Assembly: GCF_026616205.1 (NCBI RefSeq)
Contig: NZ_JANHGR010000001.1
Coordinates: forward strand, 930,001 to 994,000
Origin: Halolamina litorea
GTDB lineage: Archaea > Halobacteriota > Halobacteria > Halobacteriales > Haloferacaceae
Direction: 5' to 3'
Length of the DNA: 64,000 nt
A model generated the notes under the pieces. It did no database searches. It saw nothing but the letters and a program-made list of their open reading frames with translations, and was not told the origin of the DNA. This document shows positions 25,222-33,198 of the stretch, piece by piece; within the stretch, counting starts at the first letter, position 1; the number at the start of each line of letters is the position of its first letter. The translations under genes and the position numbers were made by a program.

Positions 25222-26415
25222 TCAGACGCCCTGGCCCATCAGGTGGCTCCGGAGCACGTCCGGGGCCTTCGTCGCCGCCTCGGTGTTGAGCACGACCGCC
25301 TCGTCGTCGGCGCCGAGGGTGCCGTCTTCCGCGAGCGCCCAGAGCCCCGCAGCGGCGACGCCGCCGGCCAGTCCCACCTCGACGGTCTCGGTCGACGCCA
25401 CCGCAACCGCGCTCTCCAGCGCCTCGTCGTCCGCCACGGTCAGCGCCGCGCCGTCGGTCTCCCGGATCGCCGCGAGGGCGAGCGCGCCGCCCGGCGGGTC
25501 GGCCACTTCCAGTTCGCCGACGATGGTGTCGGGGGTCTCCCACGGTTCGGTCTCCCCCTTCCCGACATCGAACGAGGCCGCGATCGGCGCACAGCCCGCC
25601 GGCTGGACGGCGTAGACGGGCGGAAGGTCGTCGATCAGTCCCAGTTCCACGCACTCCCGCAGGCCGTCGACGACGCCCACGACCAGTTCGCCCGTGCTCG
25701 CGGGGAGGATAACGGCGTCCGGCGCGTCCCAGTCTCGGTCCGCGAGGAGTTCGTAGGCGACCGTCTTCAGCCCGTCGTGGCGATAGGGGCTGGCGAAGGC
25801 CCCGAGGTCGAGGTAGTCCGACACCAGTTCGGTCGCCAGCGACTCGACGGCGTCACCGAGGCGGCCGGGGACGACCTTCATGTCCCCGCCGTGGACGTTC
25901 ACCATCGCCTTGTTCGAGAACGGCGAGCGCGTCGGGACGAACGAGTAGGAACGCAGGTCGGCCTGTCCCGCGTAGGCCGCCATCGACTGTCCGGCGTTGC
26001 CCGGAGACGCGCAGGCGATCAGGTCCGCCCCTGATTCGGCGGCCGCCGTGACAGCGACGGAGAGGCCGCGGTCGAGCACCGAGCCGGTAGGGTTCCGGGA
26101 CTCGTCCTTGATCTCGACGCGCCCCACGCCGAGTTCGTCGGCGATCCGGGGGGCGTCGACGCTCGGGGTGCCACCCTCCGCGGCCGTGAGCGCCGTCTCG
26201 GCGTCGAAGGGAAGCACGGTGTCGCGGTCCCACGCCCGCAGTCCCGTTCGGACCGATTCGGCGTCGACGGCGTCGAGGTCGTACTCCGGCACGCGGGGCG
26301 CGCCACAGTCCGGGCACGGGCCGGCGCCGGCGATGGCTTCGGGGTCGGTGTCGTCCACCGCGAGAGTGGCGTCGCAGTCGGTGCAGGCGAGTCCGACGAA
26401 CGCGTCGCTGAACAT
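25222..26415 (-). CDS. Threonine synthase-like protein lacking the PLP lysine
   Basis: The 397-residue protein has the layout of archaeal threonine synthase: an N-terminal zinc ribbon (CTDC at 11-14, CPDC at 34-37), the fold-type II PLP domain and a phosphate-binding SPGNAGQSMAAYAG loop. In active enzymes the motif is NPTGSFKDRG, with Lys forming the Schiff base. Here residues 109-117 read NPTGSVLDRG, so Leu114 replaces the lysine and the adjacent Phe is also lost. Unless another residue takes over, it cannot work as a normal PLP enzyme. It stands as a single gene between a small hypothetical gene and the thiolase. Confidence 0.82.
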   Translation of the reverse strand: MFSDAFVGLACTDCDATLAVDDTDPEAIAGAGPCPDCGAPRVPEYDLDAVDAESVRTGLRAWDRDTVLPFDAETALTAAEGGTPSVDAPRIADELGVGRVEIKDESRNPTGSVLDRGLSVAVTAAAESGADLIACASPGNAGQSMAAYAGQADLRSYSFVPTRSPFSNKAMVNVHGGDMKVVPGRLGDAVESLATELVSDYLDLGAFASPYRHDGLKTVAYELLADRDWDAPDAVILPASTGELVVGVVDGLRECVELGLIDDLPPVYAVQPAGCAPIAASFDVGKGETEPWETPDTIVGELEVADPPGGALALAAIRETDGAALTVADDEALESAVAVASTETVEVGLAGGVAAAGLWALAEDGTLGADDEAVVLNTEAATKAPDVLRSHLMGQGV

Positions 26416-26549
26416 GGCCCGACGATGGGGCGGGGCCGGGAAGGGCTTGCCGGAACGCCGTCGTCGCCGCCGTCGGCCGCCCGACGGATCAGGCCCCCAC
26501 GACAGCGACTCCGGCAGCCCTTTAGCCGGACCCGCCCAAGCCCCAAGCC

Positions 26550-27728
26550 ATGTCAGGCGTGCGCGTGGCTGGTGTGGGGCTGACCCACTTCGGCTCGCAC
26601 CCAGAACGAACCGGCCGCGACCTGTTCGCGGAGGCGGCGCTCTCCGCGAAGGAGGACGCCGGCGTCCCGCTCGACGACGTCGAACAACTGAACGTCGGCA
26701 ACTTCGCCGGCCCGCTCTCGGAGGGACAGGGACACTTGGCGCCGCTGCTCGGGGAGGCCGCCGGCCTCTCCTGCCCGGCGACGCGCTACGAGGAGGCCTG
26801 CGCCTCGGCGGGCGTCGCCGTCCGCGAGGCGGTCCGGACCGTCCGATCCGGCGAGGCCGACGTGGTGCTCGCCGGCGGCGTCGAGCGGATGACCAACCAC
26901 GACACCCCCGAAGTCACGGAGTCGCTGGCGATCGCCGCCGACGAACTGTTCGAGGTCCGCGCTGGCGTGACCTTCCCCGCGGCCTACGCGCTGATGGCGG
27001 AGGCCTACGCCGACAGCTTCGGCATCGACGAGGCCGACCTCAAGACCGACCTCGCGAACGTCGCCTCGAAGAACCACGACAACGCGATCCCCAACGAGTA
27101 CGCCCAGTACCAGCGCGAACTCACCGTCGAGCAGGCTCTCGACGCACCCCCAGTGGCCGAACCCCTCGGGCTGTTCGACTGCTGTCCGATCACCGACGGC
27201 GCCTCGGCGGTCCTGCTCGTCAGCGAGGAGTACGCCGCCGATCACGACCTCGACGCCGAAGTCGCGGTCGTCGGGACGGGACAGGGCGCCGACCGCATGG
27301 CCCTCCAAGATCGAGAGCACCTCGCCCGCACGCCTGCCGCCGACGACGCGGCGGCGATGGCCTACGACGACGCCGGCATCGACGCCGACGCCGTGGATGT
27401 GGCGGAGGTCCACGACTGCTTCACCATCGCCGAGGTGCTGGCGATCGAGTCGCTCGGCTTCTACGACCCCGGCGAGGGACTCGGCGCCGCCCGCCGCGGG
27501 GAGACCCGCGCCGATGGCGACCTGCCGGTCAATCTCTCCGGCGGCCTCAAGGCCAAGGGTCACCCCGTCGGCGCGACCGGCGGCTCCCAGATCGCCGAGA
27601 TGGCCCGGATTCTCCGTGGTGACCACCCCAACAGCGACAAGGTGGCCGACGCGGAGGTCGGCGTCACCCACAACGCGGGTGGGACGGTGGCCTCTGCAGT
27701 AGTTCACGTGCTGGAGGTGGCGGAATGA
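26550..27728 (+). CDS. Thiolase-family protein (SCP2-like acetyl-CoA acyltransferase)
   Basis: A 392-residue thiolase-fold enzyme for condensation or cleavage of acyl-CoA. The nucleophile region is YEEACASAG (Cys84), and the C-terminal half has the HDCFTIAE and GGLKAKGHPVGATG motifs that supply the catalytic His residues. The HDCF pattern places it in the SCP2/archaeal branch, which works with a DUF35 partner, as in the archaeal HMG-CoA route. The next gene is exactly this partner, overlapping by four bases. A mevalonate-type or acyl-CoA role is inferred. Confidence 0.88.
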   Translation: MSGVRVAGVGLTHFGSHPERTGRDLFAEAALSAKEDAGVPLDDVEQLNVGNFAGPLSEGQGHLAPLLGEAAGLSCPATRYEEACASAGVAVREAVRTVRSGEADVVLAGGVERMTNHDTPEVTESLAIAADELFEVRAGVTFPAAYALMAEAYADSFGIDEADLKTDLANVASKNHDNAIPNEYAQYQRELTVEQALDAPPVAEPLGLFDCCPITDGASAVLLVSEEYAADHDLDAEVAVVGTGQGADRMALQDREHLARTPAADDAAAMAYDDAGIDADAVDVAEVHDCFTIAEVLAIESLGFYDPGEGLGAARRGETRADGDLPVNLSGGLKAKGHPVGATGGSQIAEMARILRGDHPNSDKVADAEVGVTHNAGGTVASAVVHVLEVAE

Positions 27729-28099
27729 GCGACGCCGGCTTCGACGAGTGGCTCCACGCCTTCGTCGCCGACGACGGCTACTACGTCGAGTGTGCGAACG
27801 GCCATGGCCACCTGCCGCCGCGGCGCATCTGCCCGGACTGTGGCTCGACGGCGTTCTCCGAGGAGGCGCTCCCTGAATCGGGGACCGTCGAGACGATCAC
27901 GACCGTCCACGTCGCCGCGCCGTCGTTCGAGTCTGACGCGCCCTACGACACCGCCGTCGTGGACTTCGGCCCGGCGCGGGTGACCGGTATCGTCGTCGAC
28001 GCCCCTACCGGCGCGGTCGAGATCGGCGACGAAGTCGAACCGGACGTCGGCGCGAGCGAGACCACCGGCGACGACGTGCTCGTCCTGCGACCGGTCTGA
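27725..28099 (+). CDS. DUF35 OB-fold/zinc-ribbon partner of the thiolase
   Basis: The 124-residue protein has the N-terminal rubredoxin-like zinc ribbon reduced to its second Cys pair (CPDCGSTAF) plus one early Cys (YYVECANGHGHLPPRRICPDC), and a C-terminal OB fold (VETITTVHV to EVEPDV). DUF35 proteins form a complex with archaeal thiolase and help channel intermediates. Its last 157 bases lie antisense to the end of the frame of the Thr-rich surface gene at 27943-29052. Confidence 0.88.
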   Translation: MSDAGFDEWLHAFVADDGYYVECANGHGHLPPRRICPDCGSTAFSEEALPESGTVETITTVHVAAPSFESDAPYDTAVVDFGPARVTGIVVDAPTGAVEIGDEVEPDVGASETTGDDVLVLRPV

Positions 28100-29052
28100 C
28101 CGGCCAGAGAGGGTCTCCCCGCGTCCGGGGTCGGGAGGTCGTCGCCGCCAAGACTCGCAGTCGAGTTCTTCGTCGTTGCGGTACTGTTCGTGCTGGTGGT
28201 GTTGGCGGTAGAGTTGGTACCGGTAGCGGAGTCGAGTGTGCTGTTCACGCTGCTCGTGTCGTTCGTGGTCGCCGAACCGTTGGTCGTCCCGGTCGCGTTC
28301 CGCGTCGTGGAGTCGTTCGTGGTCGCCGAGCCGTTCGTCCCCGTCGGCGTCGAACCGTTCGGGGCGGCGGTCGTGGCGTTCGCGGCCGTCGTGTTCGTCG
28401 CTGTGGTGTTCGTCGCTGTGGTGTTCGTCGCTGTGGTGTTCGTCGCTGTGGTGTTCGTCGCTGTGGTGTTCGTTGCCCTCGGCGGAGTCGTCGTAGGCGT
28501 GACTTCAGTCGTTGGACCCGCCGTCGCCGTCCTGGTTCCGCCGCCCGTCCTCGTCGGTGTGCCGGCTTCGCCGCCCAGCTTGGCAACGTCGACCGTAACG
28601 GGGGCCCGGCCCACGAACTGCCGGTCGTACGTCCACCAGCCGCTGATGACCAGTTCGTACTCGCCGGGCTCGTCGACGAGGCCGGCGATCCGCCGCTCGC
28701 TGACCTCCAGCGTGCACTCGCGGTCGCACGTGACGTTCGACGCGGCGACGGGGACGAGCCGGTCGGCGCCCGCGACGGAGAGGGTGAACTCCGAGACGCT
28801 CACCTCCTCCGGGGCGCGGACGCCGAGCTCGACGATCACCGTCCCGCTGGCGTTCCTCGCGACCGTTCCGGGGGTCAGTTCCACGGCCTCGACTTCGACG
28901 GTCAGGTCGCTCGCGGCGTCGAACGACGATTCGGCAGCCTCCTCGTCGTGGAGGGCGCCCAGCGTCGGGGTGAGCCCGCTCGCACTGACGACCATCCACA
29001 CGAGCAGGCCCAGGGCGACGAACGCGAGTGCACGGTGGCCGAGATCGGTCAT
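27943..29052 (-). CDS. Thr/Asn-rich secreted surface protein
   Basis: A 369-residue frame with an N-terminal membrane or signal helix (residues about 8-26), a beta-sandwich domain of about 140 residues with one Cys pair (VTCDRECTLEV), and a long Thr/Asn/Ser tail (about 195-310) holding many NTT sequons, probably heavily glycosylated. It is the last gene of the regulator-signal peptidase operon, overlapping the peptidase gene by an ATGA. The final 50 residues are encoded antisense to the DUF35 gene; the natural end may lie earlier if a frameshift has occurred. Confidence 0.6.
   Translation of the reverse strand: MTDLGHRALAFVALGLLVWMVVSASGLTPTLGALHDEEAAESSFDAASDLTVEVEAVELTPGTVARNASGTVIVELGVRAPEEVSVSEFTLSVAGADRLVPVAASNVTCDRECTLEVSERRIAGLVDEPGEYELVISGWWTYDRQFVGRAPVTVDVAKLGGEAGTPTRTGGGTRTATAGPTTEVTPTTTPPRATNTTATNTTATNTTATNTTATNTTATNTTAANATTAAPNGSTPTGTNGSATTNDSTTRNATGTTNGSATTNDTSSVNSTLDSATGTNSTANTTSTNSTATTKNSTASLGGDDLPTPDAGRPSLAGQTGRRTSTSSPVVSLAPTSGSTSSPISTAPVGASTTIPVTRAGPKSTTAVS
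28391..28465 (-). repeat. Five perfect tandem copies of a 15-bp unit
   Basis: The unit GTGTTCGTCGCTGTG (plus strand) is repeated five times without change and a sixth partial copy follows. On the coding strand it encodes repeats of TNTTA with an N-glycosylation sequon each. Being a multiple of three, slippage would change tail length without breaking the frame. Confidence 0.9.
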
Positions 29053-29636
29053 GGATCCCCCTCCCCGGCGTCATCCGCCACAGCGTGACCGGCGCCGTCG
29101 CCGCCGTCGCCGCCGTCGGTGCCGTCGTCGCGCGCCGCGGTGACCAGCCCCCACAGCTCCGAGGCGGCGAGGAGGAACCCGGGGACGGCGACGAAGGTGA
29201 GGACGCCGGTGTCGCTGTTCGCGAAGGAGAACAGCCAGCCGACCTCCGGGATGCTGAACCGGACCGTGCCGATCAGGGCGTCCGCCGGCACCAAGCGGCC
29301 GTCCGGCTCCTCGTTCGCGTCACCCTTCGTCCGGAAGTACCGGTCGCCGTCCCGATCGACCACCTCGACCACGCGGTGTGTGGTCCGCTTCTGGTCCCCC
29401 GCGACGCGATCGAACGCGATCACGTCGTCCGTCGCGACCCGCTCCGGTGGCGTGTCCGCGACGATGACCACGTCGCCGGTCCCGATACTGGGCTCCATGC
29501 TCCCCGAGAGTACCACGTAGCTGTGGTCCGCGCCGACCACCGCCGGGAACGCCACGATTGCGGTGACGAGCAGCGCGACGACGAGAACGACGGTGCCCGT
29601 GATGTTGAGCGCGCGGCGGAGTCGCCCCCCCGTCAT
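29049..29636 (-). CDS. sipW: Type I signal peptidase (ER/SipW type)
   Basis: The 195-residue enzyme is an S26B-type signal peptidase: N-terminal membrane helix (about 12-35), the Ser nucleophile in VLSGSMEPSI (Ser46), His87 in THRVVEV replacing the bacterial Lys, and Asp106/Asp112 in KGDANEEPD. A second membrane helix follows near residue 150. This is the class that processes TasA-like proteins in Bacillus. It overlaps both neighbours by four bases and lies across the intergenic region from three genes with SipW-type signal peptides, which are the likely substrates. Confidence 0.88.
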   Translation of the reverse strand: MTGGRLRRALNITGTVVLVVALLVTAIVAFPAVVGADHSYVVLSGSMEPSIGTGDVVIVADTPPERVATDDVIAFDRVAGDQKRTTHRVVEVVDRDGDRYFRTKGDANEEPDGRLVPADALIGTVRFSIPEVGWLFSFANSDTGVLTFVAVPGFLLAASELWGLVTAARDDGTDGGDGGDGAGHAVADDAGEGDP

Positions 29637-30202
29637 GTCGGTGGCTCCTCGCCCGCGCCGAGGCGATGGTTCGTGTCGTAGTGACAGTGGTACAGCGCCG
29701 AACCGAGGAACAGGAGCGTGATGATGCCCGCGAGCCAGAGACCGGGGATCCACGTCAGCGGAACCACCCCCAACCCCGCCGAGGCGACCGACATCGCGGA
29801 CAGCGAGCCGAGGCCGGCGTAGTACTTGCTCCACGGGATCTCCTCGTGAGGGACGACTTCGAGGTACACCTCGAGCTCGGCGGCCTCCTCGGTCAGGACG
29901 ACCGTCCCGCGGTTCGCGTCGAACTCCACGATCCCCTCGGTGTCGAGTTTCGGCAGGTGGAGCTGCCGGAGGGACGTGTAGACGCGCATGCGTTGGTCGT
30001 ACGTTACGTCGACTGGCGGCACGCCGTTCTCCCACGCCGCCAGCTGCTCGGAGAGCTCGCGTAGCTCGACGGTCCGGTCGACTTGCAGCAGGTAGTGAAG
30101 GACGTGTCGCCGTCGACGTGCGCTGAGCACGTCGAAAGCCACCCGTTGGGTGATGTCCGGTTCGCTCTCTACGGGCTCCCGGGTCGCTTTCGCGGTACTC
30201 AC
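29633..30202 (-). CDS. DUF7344-type winged-helix regulator with membrane helices
   Basis: The protein has an N-terminal winged helix (VAFDVLSARRRRHVLHYLLQ to EGIVEFDANRGTVVLT) followed by two closely spaced membrane helices (LSAMSVASAGLGVV and WIPGLWLAGIITLLFLG). The arrangement is that of the haloarchaeal DUF7344 family. As first gene of the operon with signal peptidase and surface protein it is the probable local regulator. I choose the GTG at 30202 (189 aa); a longer frame from the ATG at 30376 adds 58 residues rich in Lys/Asn that do not look halophilic. Confidence 0.7.
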   Translation of the reverse strand: MSTAKATREPVESEPDITQRVAFDVLSARRRRHVLHYLLQVDRTVELRELSEQLAAWENGVPPVDVTYDQRMRVYTSLRQLHLPKLDTEGIVEFDANRGTVVLTEEAAELEVYLEVVPHEEIPWSKYYAGLGSLSAMSVASAGLGVVPLTWIPGLWLAGIITLLFLGSALYHCHYDTNHRLGAGEEPPT

Positions 30203-30346
30203 GGTCGAATCACTCGGATAGACCGTCCGAAACCGCCCGACGTAGCGACTGACGTGCCCGATCCATCCCACTCCTGTGTGCGCCTGCGGTCTCTCATCTG
30301 ACTTCGACCGAGCGAGGCTATCAACAGTGTACGGTTTGTTATTCTT

Positions 30347-30367
30347 CGTGTATCGTTTTGATACACG
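30347..30367. promoter_or_regulatory. Inverted repeat, candidate operator
   Basis: CGTGTATC-GTTTT-GATACACG is a perfect inverted repeat with arms of 8 bases and a 5-base centre. It sits in the divergent region beside the DUF7344-type regulator gene. A protein-binding site fits better than a terminator since no gene ends here. Confidence 0.5.
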
Positions 30368-30580
30368 ATCGTTCACGGACGTTTCAGTCGATTAACCACC
30401 CTCTTACGCCACCTGAACGGGGCTCTCAGGCTTTGAAACCCGAGAAGCCGGTGTGAAAGCCCGAATTCACGGGTCGGGGAACGGTTACCAGCCGGCTTAT
30501 CGGGCGAAAGCCGCCCTTTCGCGTCCACTATGGTGGTCCTCGTACTTCTCTCGCCGGGCGTATGAACCCGTCAACACACT

Positions 30581-30590
30581 CATATATACT
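30581..30590 (+). promoter_or_regulatory. TATA box of the SipW-substrate operon
   Basis: CATATATACT in G+C-rich DNA is a clear TATA box. It predicts transcription from about 30610 and a leader of roughly 65 bases, with GAGGT at 30658-30662 as the ribosome-binding site for the gene at 30677. Confidence 0.6.
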
Positions 30591-30676
30591 GGGGTATCCG
30601 GGCAAGGAGTTCCCGTCCGCCTCGGTGGCCCGCGTCGACGACCCGTCGACGCCCCCCGAGGTAGCGACGAGAAACC

Positions 30677-32047
30677 ATGTCCGACGACAACAGCAAGTTC
30701 GACCTGACGCGACGCAAAGTCCTCGGCGGCCTCGGCGGCATCGGCGCCGGCGCCGCGCTCGGTGGCACCGGCACGATGGCGTTCCTGAACGACACGGAGG
30801 AGACCTCCGGCGTGATGACCGCCGGGGAGCTCGACCTCATCGTGGAGTACTACTCGTACTGGAGCCAGGGAAGCGGCGGTGACTACGTCTCCGGCGAGAT
30901 CGACGGGGACGCGGTGACCGGCGAACTCAGCGACGTCAAGCCCGGCGACAGCGGGCTGGTCGCGCTCTGCCCGCGTATCGAGACCAACCCCGCGTACCTG
31001 TGGCTGTGCGGCGAACTCACCGCGAACAACGAGAACGGGATCACGGAGCCCGAGAGCGAGGTCGACTCGACGGGCGGCGACGGCAACGGTGAGCTCGCCC
31101 AGAACGTGGATGTGACGCTCAAGTACTGTACCCTCGACGACGATATCGGCGACGACGGCGGCTTCAACGCGGACGACGTCGAGAGTTCGACCGACATCTG
31201 GTCGGGGACGCTCGCCGAACTCTTCGACGCCATCCAGTACGGCGTCCCGCTTGACGGCGAGGGGACCACCCCGGACAACGGCGACGGCTTCTTCGAGCCG
31301 GGTGCCCAGGCCCACTACCCGGGTACGGGTGACAACGGCGAGGGGCCCTGCCTCTGTCTCGACTGGGAGGTCCCCTACGAAGTCGGGAACATCATCCAGT
31401 CCGACAGCCTGAGTTTCGACCTCCAGCTCTACGCTCAGCAGTCCCGGCACAACGAGGGCACGGACAACCCGTGCGCCAGTGTCACGACCGAGGCCGGCGA
31501 CGGGTTCGCGAAGGTCGCGGAGAGCTTCAACGGCAACGAAACGATCACCGGCGGCGCCCGCGCCCGCTACGGGAACAACGGTTCCTCCGGCGCGTGGGAG
31601 CTAGCCGTCGGCGACGAACCCGGCGTATCCGGCGAGTTCGCGGAGGAGAACTACGTGTGGACGAGCGGCCAAACCGTCGACTGGTCGGTCTCCTACGACG
31701 AGAGCAGTGACGAACTCTCGTTCACCTTCGACGGGACCACCATCAGCGACACGCTCGACGACCCGCAGCCGGACGGTCGCATGGCCATCCAGGGGAAGGC
31801 CGACGAGGCGACTGTCGAGGCGTCCATCGACAGTCTGTCGATCGGCGGCACCTCGATCTCGCTCAACGGTCCGAACGGGGGTTCGGTGACGAACGACGGT
31901 GAGGGTCGGCAGACCCGATACCTCCTCGTCAACACGGCTCTCGACGGGTCGACGGACTTCGAACTCAGCGGCGAGGCGACCGTGACCCTCCAGACCGACT
32001 ACGCTGGCGGCAACGAGGGCGTCGCATTCGACGTCGTGTTCGAGTAG
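30677..32047 (+). CDS. TasA/CalY-like protein 1 with SipW-type Tat signal and C-terminal anchor-W-like domain
   Basis: A 456-residue exported protein. The N-terminus combines a twin-arginine start (LTRRKVLGGLGGIGAGAAL) with the SipW-type end GGTGTMAFLNDTEE, where cleavage is expected before the mature beta-sandwich. The mature N-terminal domain has the family frame (TAGELDL, DVKPGDSG, EVGNIIQSDSLSFDLQLYAQQSRHN). Unlike its two paralogues it continues with a second domain of about 190 residues (from VTTEAGDGFAKVAE) that resembles the choice-of-anchor W domain. By analogy it may form extracellular fibres or coat. First gene of the rightward operon. Confidence 0.8.
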   Translation: MSDDNSKFDLTRRKVLGGLGGIGAGAALGGTGTMAFLNDTEETSGVMTAGELDLIVEYYSYWSQGSGGDYVSGEIDGDAVTGELSDVKPGDSGLVALCPRIETNPAYLWLCGELTANNENGITEPESEVDSTGGDGNGELAQNVDVTLKYCTLDDDIGDDGGFNADDVESSTDIWSGTLAELFDAIQYGVPLDGEGTTPDNGDGFFEPGAQAHYPGTGDNGEGPCLCLDWEVPYEVGNIIQSDSLSFDLQLYAQQSRHNEGTDNPCASVTTEAGDGFAKVAESFNGNETITGGARARYGNNGSSGAWELAVGDEPGVSGEFAEENYVWTSGQTVDWSVSYDESSDELSFTFDGTTISDTLDDPQPDGRMAIQGKADEATVEASIDSLSIGGTSISLNGPNGGSVTNDGEGRQTRYLLVNTALDGSTDFELSGEATVTLQTDYAGGNEGVAFDVVFE

Positions 32048-32089
32048 GACCGGCTGCCCGGCCTTCGCGGGTGCCGGCCTTCCGGGCCG

Positions 32090-32131
32090 CGGCGGTTCGA
32101 CTCCGCCGGTGGGTCTTCCCCTTTGGGGGAG
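32090..32131 (+). promoter_or_regulatory. Structured leader of the second SipW-substrate gene
   Basis: Hairpin 1 (32090-32108) is CGGCGG-TTCGACT-CCGCCG, the shape and sequence of a tRNA T-arm. Hairpin 2 (32115-32131) is CTTCCCC-TTT-GGGGGAG; its 3' arm contains the probable ribosome-binding site GGGGAGTGA, eight to nine bases before the ATG at 32140. Folding would hide the site. Nearly the same leader precedes the third gene (33149-33190). Confidence 0.55.
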
Positions 32132-32139
32132 TGACGAAC

Positions 32140-33093
32140 ATGGACGACAAACTCGATCTAACCCGACGCAAAGTCCTCGGCGGTCTCGGCGGCATCGGCG
32201 CCGGCGCCGCCCTCGGCGGTACGGGGACGATGGCGTTCCTGAACGACGCGGAGACCACGTCGGCCGGGGTGACCGCGGGCGAACTGGACATCCAACTCGA
32301 CTGGCGCACGATGCACAACGGCGAGGAACTCTCCCACCAGGAGTCGCCGGTCGACACGAACAGTCAGAACCAGCCGATCCTGACCCTCGACGACGTCAAA
32401 CCGGGCGACGACGGCTGCATCGTCATCAGTATCCACAACGACACGAACCCCGCGTGGATCTGGCACCAGATGCGGTTGTCCGATAGGGACGACCACGGGC
32501 TGACCGACCCGGAGGCATCGACGGACAGCACCGGCGGCGAAGGGGAGGGCGAACTGCAGGACCACTTGGAGGTGCGTGCGTTCTACGACGACGACGATGA
32601 CTGCGAGTGGAACCCCGACGAGGAGTGCAAGCTGACGTCGTGGCGGAAACTCACCGAGTACCTCAGCATAGAGACGTTCACCGGGGACGGGATCCTGCTC
32701 GACGGGCTCCGTGGGACGACGGTCTACAACAGGCAGGAGGCGATAGACGGCGTTCCGGGGAAGAACATCAATCTGTCCCCGTTTTTCCCCACCCCGGGAG
32801 GGGCGGACGACGAGTTCGAACGCTGGTACGACACCACGTTCTCGTCGAGCTACAGCCAGAGTCTCCTCGCGGACCAGACCGGGACCCAGTACATCACCTA
32901 CCAGTGGCGACTCCCCGAAGAGGTCGGGAACGTTGTCCAGGGCGACTCCGTCGACATCACCATCGAGTTCCACGCCCAGCAGGCCCGCCACAACGGCTTC
33001 CCGGAGAACCCGTTCGTCGGCGGCGACCCCGCCTTCTCAGTTGACCTCGCCCCCGGCGTCGATCCAGGTGGTACCGATCACTTCACGGGATAA
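32140..33093 (+). CDS. TasA/CalY-like protein 2 with SipW-type Tat signal
   Basis: A 317-residue paralogue of the preceding protein. The signal peptide MDDKLDLTRRKVLGGLGGIG and GGTGTMAFLNDAETT is nearly identical to that of the first, followed by TAGELDIQL and, at the end, QGDSVDITIEFHAQQARHNG. Mature sequence in between is quite diverged, with four Cys (two as CIVIS and CEWNPDEEC). It lacks the extra C-terminal domain. The ATG at 32140 is fixed by identity with the third gene and by the conserved leader. Confidence 0.8.
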   Translation: MDDKLDLTRRKVLGGLGGIGAGAALGGTGTMAFLNDAETTSAGVTAGELDIQLDWRTMHNGEELSHQESPVDTNSQNQPILTLDDVKPGDDGCIVISIHNDTNPAWIWHQMRLSDRDDHGLTDPEASTDSTGGEGEGELQDHLEVRAFYDDDDDCEWNPDEECKLTSWRKLTEYLSIETFTGDGILLDGLRGTTVYNRQEAIDGVPGKNINLSPFFPTPGGADDEFERWYDTTFSSSYSQSLLADQTGTQYITYQWRLPEEVGNVVQGDSVDITIEFHAQQARHNGFPENPFVGGDPAFSVDLAPGVDPGGTDHFTG

Positions 33094-33148
33094 TCCCGGT
33101 ATGCGGCCACCCAGGCCGCCCTGGGCCGTCCCACGTCCGGTGACTGCA

Positions 33149-33190
33149 CGGCGGTTCGACTCCGCCGGTGGGAGTTCCCCTTTCGGGGAG
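33149..33190 (+). promoter_or_regulatory. Structured leader of the third SipW-substrate gene
   Basis: Same arrangement as 32090-32131: T-arm-like hairpin CGGCGG-TTCGACT-CCGCCG (33149-33167) and a second hairpin TTCCCC-TTTC-GGGGAG (33175-33190) that includes the GGGGAGTGA ribosome-binding site. Loop and stem differ slightly from the first copy while pairing is kept, which supports selection on structure. Confidence 0.55.
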
Positions 33191-33198
33191 TGACGAAC

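Larger units (their letters stand above)
30203..30676. other. 474-bp divergent intergenic regulatory region
   Basis: The segment lies between the regulator gene (leftward) and the SipW-substrate operon (rightward). It is clearly richer in A+T than the surrounding genes in 30300-30400 and contains an 8-bp inverted repeat at 30347-30367, a strong TATA at 30581-30590 and no convincing reading frame. It probably holds the promoters and operator sites of both operons. Confidence 0.6.

Noticed and set aside
30203-30376. Start of the winged-helix regulator at the ATG 30376
   Set aside because: The extra 58 residues are rich in Lys, Asn and Thr and lack halophilic character; GTG at 30202 gives a better start.
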